Assembly (NCBI GenBank): GCA_903862645.1
Contig: CAIOZF010000131.1
Span: 1 to 33,062 of the forward strand
DNA from: an uncultured Gammaproteobacteria bacterium
GTDB lineage: Bacteria > Pseudomonadota > Gammaproteobacteria > Pseudomonadales > Pseudohongiellaceae
Direction of reading: 5' to 3'
DNA length: 33,062 bases
Shown: piece after piece, positions 25,747 through 33,062 of the stretch
Numbering within the stretch: the first letter of the stretch is position 1
Layout of the letters: every line of letters begins with the position of its first letter
Notes under the pieces: generated by a model
Database searches by the model: none
The model's input: only the letters and a program-made list of their open reading frames with translations
Told to the model about the DNA's origin: nothing
Made by a program: the position numbers and the translations under genes

Positions 25747-28281
25747 ATGACCAAGAAATACAGCCCCTCGGCAATCGAACCCAAATGGCAGCAGTTCTGG
25801 GATGACAACAACACTTTCAGCGTTTCCAACGACGACTTTAGCAAGCCCAAATATTACGTTCTGGATATGTTCCCCTATCCGTCCGGCTCTGGTCTGCATG
25901 TAGGTCATCCCGAAGGTTACACGGCCACCGACATCATCGCCCGTTACAAGCGCATGAATGGTTTCAACGTGCTGCACCCGATGGGGTGGGATGCGTTCGG
26001 TCTGCCCGCTGAGCGTGCAGCGATTCGCGAGGGACGTCACCCCGCGGTGATAACCCAGGAGAACATCAACAACTTCCGTGGCCAGATCAAACGTCTGGGC
26101 CTGTCCTATGACTGGAAGCGCGAGATCGATACCAGCAAGGTGGACTATTACCGCTGGACGCAGTGGATATTTCTGAAGCTCTACGAACAGGATCTGGCCT
26201 ATCTGGCCGAGGTACCTGTGAATTGGTGTCCTGCACAGGGCACGGTGCTGGCCAACGAAGAGGTGCAGGACGGGCGCTACGTGGAGACTGGCGACCCCGT
26301 CGAGCGCCGCATGATGCGCCAGTGGATGTTGAAGATCACCGCCTATGCCGAACGTTTGCTGAACGATCTGGACGAGCTCGACTGGCCGGCGGGCATCATC
26401 GAGATGCAGCGGCAGTGGATCGGCAAGTCTATTGGTGCCCGTGTCACCTTTAAGTTGCAGGATGCTGAAGGTAGCTTCGAAGTGTTTACCACCCGTCCCG
26501 ATACCTTGTTTGGTGCCACCTTTTGCGTGCTGGCCCCAGAGCATCCCTTGGTGGCGCGTATCACGAAGCCTGCACAGGATGCGGCCGTCAACGGCTACAT
26601 CGGGCGTGTGAAGAATATCAGTGATCTGGATCGTGAGACTGCCGCGGCCAAGGAGAAAACCGGGGTGTTCACCGGAGCCTATGCCATCAATCCGGTCAGC
26701 GGTCTGCCGGTGCCTGTGTGGATCGCCGACTACGTGAAGGCCGATTACGGTTCGGGCGCCATCATGGCCGTGCCCGGTCATGACGAGCGCGACTACGAAT
26801 TCGCCAAAGCATTTGGTCTGCCGATCATCGAAGTGGTGCAGGGTGGTGATGTCTCCGTTGCGGCCCACGCCGAAGAAGGCATCGCGGTGAACTCCGGCTT
26901 CCTCAATGGCCTGCCTACAGCTGCAGCCAAGGCGAAGATGATTGCCTGGCTGGAAGAGCAGAGCGTGGGGCAGGGCGAGACCACCTACAAGCTGCGCGAC
27001 TGGCTGTTCTCCCGCCAGCGCTACTGGGGTGAGCCCTTCCCGATTCTACACAACGTGAAGACTGGCAAGATCAGCGCGGTGTCGGCCAAGGACCTGCCAA
27101 TCACCCTGCCGGAGCTGGACGAGTACAAACCGACTGCCGATGGCCAGCCACCGCTGGCGCGGGCCGAGGAGTGGATGAAGGTCGAACTCAACGGCGAGCA
27201 GTTGTTGCGCGAGACCAACACCATGCCGCAGTGGGCCGGTTCCTGCTGGTACTACCTGCGTTATATGGACCCGACCAATGACAAGCTGCCGTTTGACCCC
27301 GCCGCTGAACAGTACTGGGGCCCGGTCGATCTGTATGTCGGCGGCGTCGAGCATGCTGTGCTGCATCTGCTGTATTCGCGCTTCTGGCATAAGGTGTTGT
27401 TCGACTGTGGTCTGGTGCACACCCGCGAGCCGTTCAAGAAGCTGTTCAATCAGGGCATGATCCTGGGCATCAGCCACCGCGACGAGAATGGCCGCTTTTA
27501 TGCTCCTGGCGATGTGGAGTACCGTGACGGCAAGCCTTACGTCAAGGGCACCGATACTCTGCTGTCTGCTCGCGAAGAGAAGATGTCCAAGTCCCGTCTC
27601 AATGTCGTCAACCCTGACGATGTAGTCGCCGAATATGGCGCCGACTCCCTGCGCCTTTACGAAATGTTCATGGGGCCGCTGGAGGCTGTGAAACCCTGGC
27701 AGACGAATGGTGTGAAGGGCGTCTATGGATTCCTCGACCGCGCGTGGTCTTTGCTGATCGATGGCGACAGCGGTCAACTCTCCTCTGTTTTGACTGATGA
27801 GCCCGAGTCTGCCGCCAGGGACGAGCTGCGCCGCGAGATCAACATCACTGTGCACAAGGTGACCAGTGACATAGAGAACCTGCGCTTCAACACCTCTATC
27901 GCCAAGATGATGGAGTTCGTGAATCTGGCCAAGAAGCAGCAAAGCATTCCGAAAGCAGTCGCGGAGAAGTTCGTGCTGGTGCTCTCCCCGTTTGCGCCGC
28001 ATGTGGCGGAAGAGCTGTGGCAGCGCCTGGGGCACAGCGAATCGCTCGCCTATCAACCTTGGCCGAAGGCGGATCCGGACTGGCTGCAGTCTGACGAGAT
28101 GACCATGACCGTGCACATCAACGGCAAACGTCGCGCCGAGCTGCAGGTCGGACGCGCAATGACACAAGCACAGATCGAGGAAATTGCCCGTATCACCGCC
28201 GGTGTTGCCGACAAGCTGGAAGGGCTGGCAATCAAGAAGATCATCTACGTGCACGGCAAGCTCGTGAACTTTATCGTCTGA
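25747..28281 (+). CDS. leuS: Leucine-tRNA ligase, Firmicutes/Bacteroidetes-like sequence type
   Basis: LeuRS charges tRNA-Leu and edits mischarged products. The product is 844 residues (E. coli 860). The class I motifs are H51VGH54 and K612MSKS616; the CP1 editing domain holds TTRPDT (248-253) and the aspartate in GHDERD (344-349). The sequence type is unusual for a gammaproteobacterium: residues 40-62, [20 protein letters not shown], and [47 protein letters not shown]-like and [16 protein letters not shown] follow the Bacillus-type consensus, not E. coli RLHMGHVRNYTIGD. The gene stands alone, without lptE or holA, beside decayed genes, consistent with horizontal acquisition or a second LeuRS. 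Confidence 0.95.
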   Translation: MTKKYSPSAIEPKWQQFWDDNNTFSVSNDDFSKPKYYVLDMFPYPSGSGLHVGHPEGYTATDIIARYKRMNGFNVLHPMGWDAFGLPAERAAIREGRHPAVITQENINNFRGQIKRLGLSYDWKREIDTSKVDYYRWTQWIFLKLYEQDLAYLAEVPVNWCPAQGTVLANEEVQDGRYVETGDPVERRMMRQWMLKITAYAERLLNDLDELDWPAGIIEMQRQWIGKSIGARVTFKLQDAEGSFEVFTTRPDTLFGATFCVLAPEHPLVARITKPAQDAAVNGYIGRVKNISDLDRETAAAKEKTGVFTGAYAINPVSGLPVPVWIADYVKADYGSGAIMAVPGHDERDYEFAKAFGLPIIEVVQGGDVSVAAHAEEGIAVNSGFLNGLPTAAAKAKMIAWLEEQSVGQGETTYKLRDWLFSRQRYWGEPFPILHNVKTGKISAVSAKDLPITLPELDEYKPTADGQPPLARAEEWMKVELNGEQLLRETNTMPQWAGSCWYYLRYMDPTNDKLPFDPAAEQYWGPVDLYVGGVEHAVLHLLYSRFWHKVLFDCGLVHTREPFKKLFNQGMILGISHRDENGRFYAPGDVEYRDGKPYVKGTDTLLSAREEKMSKSRLNVVNPDDVVAEYGADSLRLYEMFMGPLEAVKPWQTNGVKGVYGFLDRAWSLLIDGDSGQLSSVLTDEPESAARDELRREINITVHKVTSDIENLRFNTSIAKMMEFVNLAKKQQSIPKAVAEKFVLVLSPFAPHVAEELWQRLGHSESLAYQPWPKADPDWLQSDEMTMTVHINGKRRAELQVGRAMTQAQIEEIARITAGVADKLEGLAIKKIIYVHGKLVNFIV

Positions 28282-28320
28282 TTGCTGGTTCAGTGTGGGG
28301 AGGTGCTGAAAAGTGCGGAA

Positions 28321-28345
28321 TGCGTCAGTTCTGATTGCTGACGCA
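28321..28345. repeat. 8-bp perfect inverted repeat after leuS
   Basis: TGCGTCAG (28321-28328) and CTGACGCA (28338-28345) are separated by 9 nt. There is no T-tract on either side, so it is a poor intrinsic terminator. Lying between leuS and the next promoterless-looking gap, it could be an operator or an mRNA-end hairpin. Confidence 0.5.
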
Positions 28346-28468
28346 AGCGCAGGTTCAGAATCCATCAGTGTTTTATCCGTTTCTGGGAAGCAGGGCGACT
28401 CACCTGTGTGCTTAAATGCAGGGAGAGTTTAATCATCACTGACAGTATGCGGAGCATTAATCCCCGAT

Positions 28469-30232
28469 ATGAAAACCGGATCGAGTCTGAAGTCTCTGCT
28501 GGTGGTTGTCACGTTGTGCTGGGGAGTCGTGTTGTCGGGTCACGCGCTAGCACAGCGCGGTTCTGATTTCGCGCTGCTCGATCAGCACGGTGTCTTCCAT
28601 CAGCTCAGTCGTTATGGCGAGTCTGAGGCAGTGGTTCTATTCGTGCAGGGCAATGGCGATGAGGCGTCTCGTCAGGCGCTGCCACTGCTGAGCGATCTGC
28701 GTGAGCGCTATCGTGAGCAGGGCGTTGAAGTTCTGCTGCTCAACGCCAATCAAGACGACACGCGCGCAAGCGTGGAGGCAGAACTCGGTGCGCAGGGTGT
28801 CGACTTTCCCGTGCTGCTCGACACCGCGCAGGTCGTGGCCCGTACCCTCGACATCCAGACCACCGGCGAAGCCTTCATCCTCGATCCCGATTCACACGAC
28901 ATTCTCTACCGCGGTCCGCTGCATGGCAGCATCGCCGTCGCGGAAGCGGGTGCCGATTCAACAGTGGCCTACCTCGAAGATGCCCTGCTGGCAATCCTGG
29001 AAGATGCAGACCTCGAAGAGGAGCCCACTGCTTTGCCCGCCGTCACCGGCACTCCAATCGATTATTCCTACCAGCAACGTTTCGGTGAACGCCAGATTTC
29101 CTATCAGGACGAGATCGTGCCGATCCTGCGCCGCCGTTGCACAACTTGTCATATCGAGGACGGTCTGGCTCCGTGGGCGATGACCAGTCATCGCATGATG
29201 CAGGGTTGGAGTCCGATGATTCGCGAGGTCTTGATTACCCATCGTATGCCGCCCGGGCAAATCGACATGCAGGTCGGTGCATGGGACAACATTCATCAGA
29301 TGCCGGACGAAGAGTTGGAGTTGCTGGTGCACTGGATCGATGGCGGGGCGCGTCGCGAAGGCGAGGCCGACCCGCTGACGCTGCTGGCGCCGTTGCCACC
29401 GGAGTGGTCTCTTGGGGAGCCGGACTTAGTGATCGATGTGCCCGAGGAAGAAATCCCGGCAACCGGTATGGTGGAGTTCATCATCAAGCGCATGGACCTG
29501 GAGCTGGAGCATGACCAGTGGGTCAGCGCGGTGGCCTACGATGTCGGCGACCGCTCCGTCCTGCACAGCCTGCTGGTGTTTGCTCTCGATCCGACGGTCC
29601 CTGAGGACAACCCCGCTGCGCTCATCGATGCCGACAATGCCGAATTCATCAGTCTCTACGTGCCGGGTCGCACCGAAGAGGTCTTCGCGCCGGATTCCGG
29701 GTTCCTGCTGCGTGCGGATCGGGATATCTCTCTCAGGCTGCGCTATGTAACCGGAGGGCGTGAGACGGTCGATGCGACGCGGATCGGCCTGTACTTCCGC
29801 GACAGCGCTCCTGCGTTGTCGGTGCGCAATGTGGTTACCCTGAACGAGGCGTTCAGGATTGCAGCCGGTGAGGGCAACCACGTCGAGCGCGCCGAGTCGG
29901 AGGTCTTTGCGCACAACGTTTATGCGGAGAGTTTCGCACCGCAGGCGCATACACGTGGCAAGAGTATGACGATTTCTGCCCAGTACCCGGACGGCCGAGT
30001 GACCAGGCTGATCAATGTCGCCAACTACAACTTCAACTGGCAGATGAACTATCGCCTGCAGGAGCGAGTGCGGTTGCCGGCTGGCTCGCGTCTGCTGGCG
30101 GAAACGGTCTACGACAACTCCGCCGCCAATCCCCTCAATGTCGACCCTGAGTCTGAGGTGAAGGTCGGTATCAACACTGCCGACGAGATATTCAGTCACT
30201 ACGTGCGGATACTGGAGCCCCTGTCGCCTTGA
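28469..30232 (+). CDS. Exported redoxin-like / cytochrome c / PHM-like fusion protein
   Basis: A 587-residue protein with a signal peptide (residues 1-29, cut likely after HALA). Residues 31-180 resemble the redoxin (AhpC/TSA) fold, with VVLFVQGNG at 55-63, NANQDDTRA and a YRGPLHG end. The GNGCPIVR-type cysteine expected there is replaced by GNGDEASR, so no peroxidatic Cys remains. A c-type haem motif CTTCH is at 224-228, with Met260 in THRMPPG as likely sixth ligand. Residues 320-587 resemble the PHM-like ascorbate-dependent monooxygenase fold, with VLHSLLVF at 364-371, AHTRGKSM at 493-500, NYNFNWQMNYRL and YDNSAANPLNVDP. The usual HH, HxH and final Met ligands look reduced. Role unknown, probably periplasmic electron transfer or sensing. 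Confidence 0.8.
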   Translation: MKTGSSLKSLLVVVTLCWGVVLSGHALAQRGSDFALLDQHGVFHQLSRYGESEAVVLFVQGNGDEASRQALPLLSDLRERYREQGVEVLLLNANQDDTRASVEAELGAQGVDFPVLLDTAQVVARTLDIQTTGEAFILDPDSHDILYRGPLHGSIAVAEAGADSTVAYLEDALLAILEDADLEEEPTALPAVTGTPIDYSYQQRFGERQISYQDEIVPILRRRCTTCHIEDGLAPWAMTSHRMMQGWSPMIREVLITHRMPPGQIDMQVGAWDNIHQMPDEELELLVHWIDGGARREGEADPLTLLAPLPPEWSLGEPDLVIDVPEEEIPATGMVEFIIKRMDLELEHDQWVSAVAYDVGDRSVLHSLLVFALDPTVPEDNPAALIDADNAEFISLYVPGRTEEVFAPDSGFLLRADRDISLRLRYVTGGRETVDATRIGLYFRDSAPALSVRNVVTLNEAFRIAAGEGNHVERAESEVFAHNVYAESFAPQAHTRGKSMTISAQYPDGRVTRLINVANYNFNWQMNYRLQERVRLPAGSRLLAETVYDNSAANPLNVDPESEVKVGINTADEIFSHYVRILEPLSP

Positions 30233-30265
30233 AACGGGCACCAAGCCATCCGTCCGGTTTTCACT

Positions 30266-30409
30266 ATGACGATCACTCAGCTGATGCAGATCGCCGTGGT
30301 GGTCATGATTCCCAATTGCTTGATTTTTGCGCCGCTGGCCGCCGCCGAGGCCTTGTATGACGGCAGGTCGGCGGGACGCAACCGGGTGGTTATGGCAGAG
30401 AGCCATTAG
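30266..30409 (+). pseudogene. Relic of a GGDEF (diguanylate cyclase) C-terminus
   Basis: A 47-codon open frame ends AAAEALYDGRSAGRNRVVMA then ESH. This matches the end of GGDEF domains, typically ADxALYxAKxxGRNRV. The rest of the frame, including a short hydrophobic N-terminal part, does not resemble GGDEF, and no GGDEF or I-site motif exists nearby. It is most likely the last fragment of a deleted cyclase gene. A real 47-residue protein is possible but less likely, as no SD is visible. Confidence 0.5.
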
Positions 30410-30430
30410 CCCGGACGGAAACGGGCCGAA

Positions 30431-30934
30431 TCAGGCGCCCAGGAAATCCGCCTTACCGATTTCCACACCGTTATGACGCATGATGTTGTAGGCCGTCGTG
30501 ACGTGGAAGAACAGGTTGGGCAGTGCCCAGCTGAACAGATAGTCCTGCCCCTTGAACTTCAGTTCACGGGGGCCGGCCTGAATGGTGATTTCCTTCTCTT
30601 CTGTGCCATCAATCTGAGCCGCCTGCACCGTTTCGAGAAAGGCGATGGTCTTGGCAATACGCTCCTGCAGCTCAGCAAAAGTAGTTTCCGTATCCTCGAA
30701 TTTTGGCATCTCGATGCTGCCCAGTCTTGCCGCGGCGGCTTTGGAGACGTCGCTGGCAATTTGCACCTGGCGAGAAAGTGGGAGCATGTCAGGGAATAGT
30801 CTGGCTGAGGTCAGCACCTTTTCGTCGATCTTCTTCTGCACCGCATAGGCCTGAGCCTTGGTCATTAGAACGGAGAGGTTGCGCAGGTAGCGGATGCAGA
30901 CGGGCACGGAAGATGAATACATGGACAGGGACAT
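30431..30934 (-). CDS. DUF1993 family protein
   Basis: Start at ATG 30934 (MSLSMYSSSVPVCIRYLRNL), 6 nt behind GAGG on the coding strand; the frame runs further up but the family begins at this methionine. The product is 167 residues, normal for the family. Marks are the N-terminal VPVCIRYLRNLSVLMTKA, SRLFPDMLPLSRQ-like ARLFPDMLPLSRQVQIASD, and the C-terminal LFSWALPNLFFHVTTAYNIM with RHNGVEIGKADFLG. DUF1993 proteins are four-helix, DinB-like cytoplasmic proteins of unknown role. It stands as a single gene. Confidence 0.88.
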   Translation of the reverse strand: MSLSMYSSSVPVCIRYLRNLSVLMTKAQAYAVQKKIDEKVLTSARLFPDMLPLSRQVQIASDVSKAAAARLGSIEMPKFEDTETTFAELQERIAKTIAFLETVQAAQIDGTEEKEITIQAGPRELKFKGQDYLFSWALPNLFFHVTTAYNIMRHNGVEIGKADFLGA

Positions 30935-30959
30935 AGAAACCTCAATTGGTGGGAGTAGG

Positions 30960-30978
30960 CAGCCCAAAGTATGGGCTG
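30960..30978. repeat. 7-bp hairpin between the FlgO-like gene and the DUF1993 gene
   Basis: CAGCCCA (30960-30966) and TGGGCTG (30972-30978) form a perfect stem with a 5-nt loop. It lies 26 nt upstream of the DUF1993 start and downstream of the FlgO-like gene on the same strand. There is no T-tract, so termination is uncertain. Confidence 0.45.
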
Positions 30979-31037
30979 GCGGATTCTAGCGCTTCTGTCG
31001 CAGGAACTGCTACAGATTCATCCGTTGCATCAGCTAC

Positions 31038-31565
31038 TCAATCCCTGAGCAGCATGCGCATGTCGCGAGTGTAGGGCAGCACATAATCGTGCGACGCCAG
31101 TATGACGCTGTCGCTCGCACGAATGAGCTTGGCGGTCACGAACACGTTGTCATCACCGGCGGCGTAGGTGCCCACGAGCACTACATGGGCATTGTGCTCG
31201 ACACTGATTTCGTTGACGGCCCGCGAGAGCAGGAATTCGCCCTGGTTTGGGCTGATGTAGACGTCGCTGCGCAGCAGCATGTCCACCACAGAGTAGCCCG
31301 ATGCCGTCAGCTGGGAAACCAGTTGCTGCGAGGTCACACGCCCGAATGAAGAGGACTGGGTGAGATCATCTATGTTGGCGAAACTGGCCGCAATGATGTT
31401 GGCTCCCGGCTGGATTTCCTTACCCGCCATGCGGATTAGGTTGTTGGCCGCCGCGCGATTGGAACTGATGATCATATCGCTGCTGGTGGCATAGGGATCA
31501 TTCAGGCAACCCGATAGCACAAGGGCGCCGAGCAAAAGGCTGACTACAAGCAAGGGCTTCAGCAT
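31038..31565 (-). CDS. FlgO-family outer membrane lipoprotein
   Basis: A 175-residue lipoprotein: the signal ends with the lipobox LSGC (Cys20). The mature part matches the FlgO domain, with the ANIIAASFANIDDLTQSSSF stretch, RVTSQQLVSQLTASGYSVVD, GEFLLSRAVNEI, HVVLVGTYAAGDDNVFVTAK and VILASHDYVLPYT. In Vibrio FlgO works with FlgP in flagellar outer-membrane structures, but many relatives are not tied to flagella, and no flagellar gene is nearby. It begins 3 nt after the stop of the upstream lipoprotein gene, whose GGAGG-containing end provides its SD, so the two are translationally coupled. Confidence 0.85.
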   Translation of the reverse strand: MLKPLLVVSLLLGALVLSGCLNDPYATSSDMIISSNRAAANNLIRMAGKEIQPGANIIAASFANIDDLTQSSSFGRVTSQQLVSQLTASGYSVVDMLLRSDVYISPNQGEFLLSRAVNEISVEHNAHVVLVGTYAAGDDNVFVTAKLIRASDSVILASHDYVLPYTRDMRMLLRD

Positions 31566-31568
31566 TTC

Positions 31569-32255
31569 TCAATTACCTCCGGCCGTGACGACATTGAAAG
31601 TTCTGCCCTGATCGCGGTAGTGCGCGATGTCTTTGGGATTGAAGTAGTACACGCGACTGTCCGAGTGGGTGATCTGCCGGCTGTCCTGGACTCGTGTGGT
31701 GATGATGACCTCGGTGACTTCTGCCTTGGTGTCCTTGCGGAAGTTGTTCCACAGATCAACCGTCATGGCCACCGGAATCAGGGCCAGGTGCTGATGAGTC
31801 CAGTACTGCGTATCTCCCAATCCGGTCGCTGCTACAAAAAACGCGGTGTAGGTGCCGGGGCGTGCCGGTAATCCTTCGCGGCTGTCGTGTTCTATAACCT
31901 GCACGTCGTAGTGAATGTTCATCAAGGCATCTTCAGGGCTGAGCATGACATCGGCCCCTGCTCCTACAAGCGCGGATGTCAAAAGGCTGTGATAGGCCCT
32001 CTCGAATGGGGCGGGGTTTTCAGAGGGGCTATTAAGAAAGAGCGGGCGGGTGCCTGCCTCGGCTTCGCCGAAACTGCTCAATATCTGCTCGGACTCGTAT
32101 TGTGCAAGGACTTCCCAATGGCTTGCGGATTGCAGCTTCTGCTGCTCGGTGCCCGGAAACATAGTGGCACGCGGATAGGTAAGATTGTTGTTGCTGCCAC
32201 ACGCGGCGAGCACGGACAGTGCTGCACACAACACGACACCTTTACTGATGTTCAT
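31569..32255 (-). CDS. Lipoprotein of unknown function, paired with the FlgO-like protein
   Basis: A 228-residue lipoprotein with signal MNISKGVVLCAALSVLAAC and lipobox LAAC (Cys19). The mature part has no family I can name with certainty; visible features are SALVGAGADVMLSPEDALMN near residue 92, the YDVQVIEHDSREGLPARPGT stretch, and VTEVIITTRVQD near 180. The proteins are likely anchored in the outer membrane together with the FlgO-like partner. It is first in a two-gene leftward operon. Its start has a modest AGAAG SD. The upstream 245 nt to trxC contain a REP-like hairpin. Confidence 0.75.
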   Translation of the reverse strand: MNISKGVVLCAALSVLAACGSNNNLTYPRATMFPGTEQQKLQSASHWEVLAQYESEQILSSFGEAEAGTRPLFLNSPSENPAPFERAYHSLLTSALVGAGADVMLSPEDALMNIHYDVQVIEHDSREGLPARPGTYTAFFVAATGLGDTQYWTHQHLALIPVAMTVDLWNNFRKDTKAEVTEVIITTRVQDSRQITHSDSRVYYFNPKDIAHYRDQGRTFNVVTAGGN

Positions 32256-32393
32256 TTATTAACTTCTTTTTTTGAGAGCCTTAGCGAAAGCTGTTTGGGC
32301 GCAATCTGTCATGCGCACTTTACGCAATATGAGCGGCGAGCTTACTACTTGTGTTCGCGCAGAGGAATTCGCTGGCGCAGATCTCAGGGGCGG

Positions 32394-32426
32394 ATTGGGG
32401 ACAGTTTTGTGATGAGCTGCCCCAAT
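32394..32426. repeat. REP-like palindrome, single copy
   Basis: ATTGGGG (32394-32400) and CCCCAAT (32420-32426) pair perfectly, with CA/TG continuing across a 1-nt bulge. The arm reads ATTGGGGACAG, like the ends of short repeats seen near REP-associated (IS200-like) transposases. It lies between trxC and the lipoprotein operon on the same strand, where such elements often sit. No second copy was seen in this window. Confidence 0.4.
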
Positions 32427-32500
32427 CTCTGACTGAACACGCCGAATCTTAGTTCAGAACCCGGTAGCTGCGCCTGCGGTGACGTTGACAATTTGTCTGA

Positions 32501-32932
32501 TTACAAATGCTGGGTGACCCAGCGATTGAATTGTGCAGGAGGCAGAGCGCCGGATACGCGTCCTACTTCCTTGCCTTTCTTGAACATCATCAGGGTGGGA
32601 ATGCTGCGTATGCTGAAACGTTGTGCCAGCGCCTGCTCCTCTTCCGTGTTCACTTTCGCCAGCCGCACGCGTGGCTCCAGCGCCGCAGCGGCATCCTCGA
32701 AGATCGGTGCGAATTGACGGCAGGGGCCGCACCAGGGCGCCCAGAAGTCGATCACCAATGGCAGGTCCGACCCCAGATGTTGTTCGAAGGTGCTCTGCGA
32801 CAGCTCCACGGGCTTGCCCGTGAACAGTGGTTCCGTGCATGCGCCGCAGTTGCCGTCCTCGGTCAGGCGTGTGGCCGGCAGGCGATTCTTGCGATGGCAG
32901 TGTGGACAGGTCACGAACATCTGGTCAGGCAT
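32501..32932 (-). CDS. trxC: Thioredoxin 2 with N-terminal zinc ribbon
   Basis: TrxC is a cytoplasmic, oxidative-stress-linked thioredoxin. The product is 143 residues (E. coli TrxC 139). An N-terminal zinc module has CPHC at residues 9-12 and CGAC at 29-32. The thioredoxin domain has FWAPWCGPCRQFAP with the active-site WCGPC, KVNTEEEQ, and the cis-proline in RSIPTLMMFKKGKEVGRVSG. Both feature sets together separate it from TrxA. A good sigma70 promoter lies upstream, and it appears to be a single-gene unit. E. coli trxC is OxyR-regulated; I could not judge an OxyR site here. Confidence 0.93.
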   Translation of the reverse strand: MPDQMFVTCPHCHRKNRLPATRLTEDGNCGACTEPLFTGKPVELSQSTFEQHLGSDLPLVIDFWAPWCGPCRQFAPIFEDAAAALEPRVRLAKVNTEEEQALAQRFSIRSIPTLMMFKKGKEVGRVSGALPPAQFNRWVTQHL

Positions 32933-32975
32933 GAAGTACTCCCAATGAATTCAACAATCTAAAACCCTCATACCA

Positions 32976-33004
32976 AATATAGTAGGCTGTCTGCTTCCTT
33001 GCAA
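32976..33004 (-). promoter_or_regulatory. Sigma70 promoter of trxC
   Basis: On the minus strand TTGCAA (33004-32999) is followed after 17 nt by TATATT (32981-32976), one mismatch from the -10 consensus. The start would be about 36-40 nt upstream of the ATG at 32932. Motif-based. Confidence 0.6.
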
Positions 33005-33062
33005 GATACGTTCCCCAAGGGCATTGCAAAGCACCCTGATTTCGCTGATCCTGCCAATCTGG

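Noticed and set aside
25621-26868. Long leftward open frame opposite leuS (415 codons)
   Set aside because: It lies wholly antisense to a clear LeuRS, is rich in His/Arg/Gly as expected of a shadow frame, and shows no domain.
27046-28365. Second long leftward open frame opposite leuS (439 codons)
   Set aside because: Antisense shadow of the high-GC leuS coding sequence; no recognisable family and no SD.
29426-30406. Leftward open frame opposite the redoxin/cytochrome fusion (326 codons)
   Set aside because: Shadow of a well-supported gene; composition unlike a real protein.
1-33062. tRNA, rRNA, CRISPR arrays, intact transposases, toxin-antitoxin or defence genes
   Set aside because: Read for on both strands; no cloverleaf, regularly spaced repeat, transposase motif or defence-type domain was found.

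Overview
The window looks like a gammaproteobacterial chromosome. The 5' half is the canonical gammaproteobacterial ribosomal supercluster: tuf, then the S10, spc and alpha operons in unbroken order and all on the + strand. The 3' half holds glpK/glpD, a TrxC-type thioredoxin, a FlgO-family lipoprotein, DUF1499 and DUF1993 proteins and an LspA-like protein, which also suits a free-living, possibly marine, gammaproteobacterium. No rRNA, tRNA, CRISPR array or intact insertion sequence was seen. Genus cannot be assigned from the sequence alone.

Layout. 1-1179: 3' part of tuf (its start lies outside the window). 1266-15512: rpsJ-rplC-rplD-rplW-rplB-rpsS-rplV-rpsC-rplP-rpmC-rpsQ-rplN-rplX-rplE-rpsN-rpsH-rplF-rplR-rpsE-rpmD-rplO-secY-rpmJ-rpsM-rpsK-rpsD-rpoA-rplQ, driven by a near-consensus sigma70 promoter before rpsJ and closed by an intrinsic terminator after rplQ. 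Internal promoter candidates lie before rplC and rpmJ, and hairpins lie before rpsM, rpsK and rpsD. 15599-18562: a PLP-dependent alanine-glyoxylate-type aminotransferase, a divergent LspA-like protein, a small membrane protein and a DUF1499 membrane protein. 17756-22346: glpK, a histidine phosphatase and the DUF1499 gene probably form one leftward unit, divergent from glpD. Together GlpK and GlpD convert glycerol to glycerol-3-phosphate and then dihydroxyacetone phosphate.

22328-25746 is a decay-prone stretch. It has a frameshifted gene remnant antisense to the end of glpD, a small secreted protein, a CBS-pair protein, a small membrane protein, and a frameshifted larger gene. 25747-28281 is leuS, but of the sequence type I associate with Firmicutes and Bacteroidetes/Planctomycetes rather than with E. 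coli, so it is a candidate xenologue. 28469-30232 encodes an exported three-domain fusion: a redoxin-like domain without its cysteine, a single c-type haem domain, and a PHM-like domain with apparently eroded copper ligands. A 20-residue relic of a diguanylate cyclase C-terminus follows. The window ends with leftward genes: DUF1993, FlgO-family lipoprotein, a second lipoprotein, and trxC with its own promoter.

The best candidates for something new are the xenologous LeuRS with its structured leader, the degenerate redoxin/cytochrome/PHM fusion, and the LspA-like protein that keeps the catalytic aspartates but has lost two otherwise conserved polar residues. I saw no clearly new multi-gene defence or mobile system.
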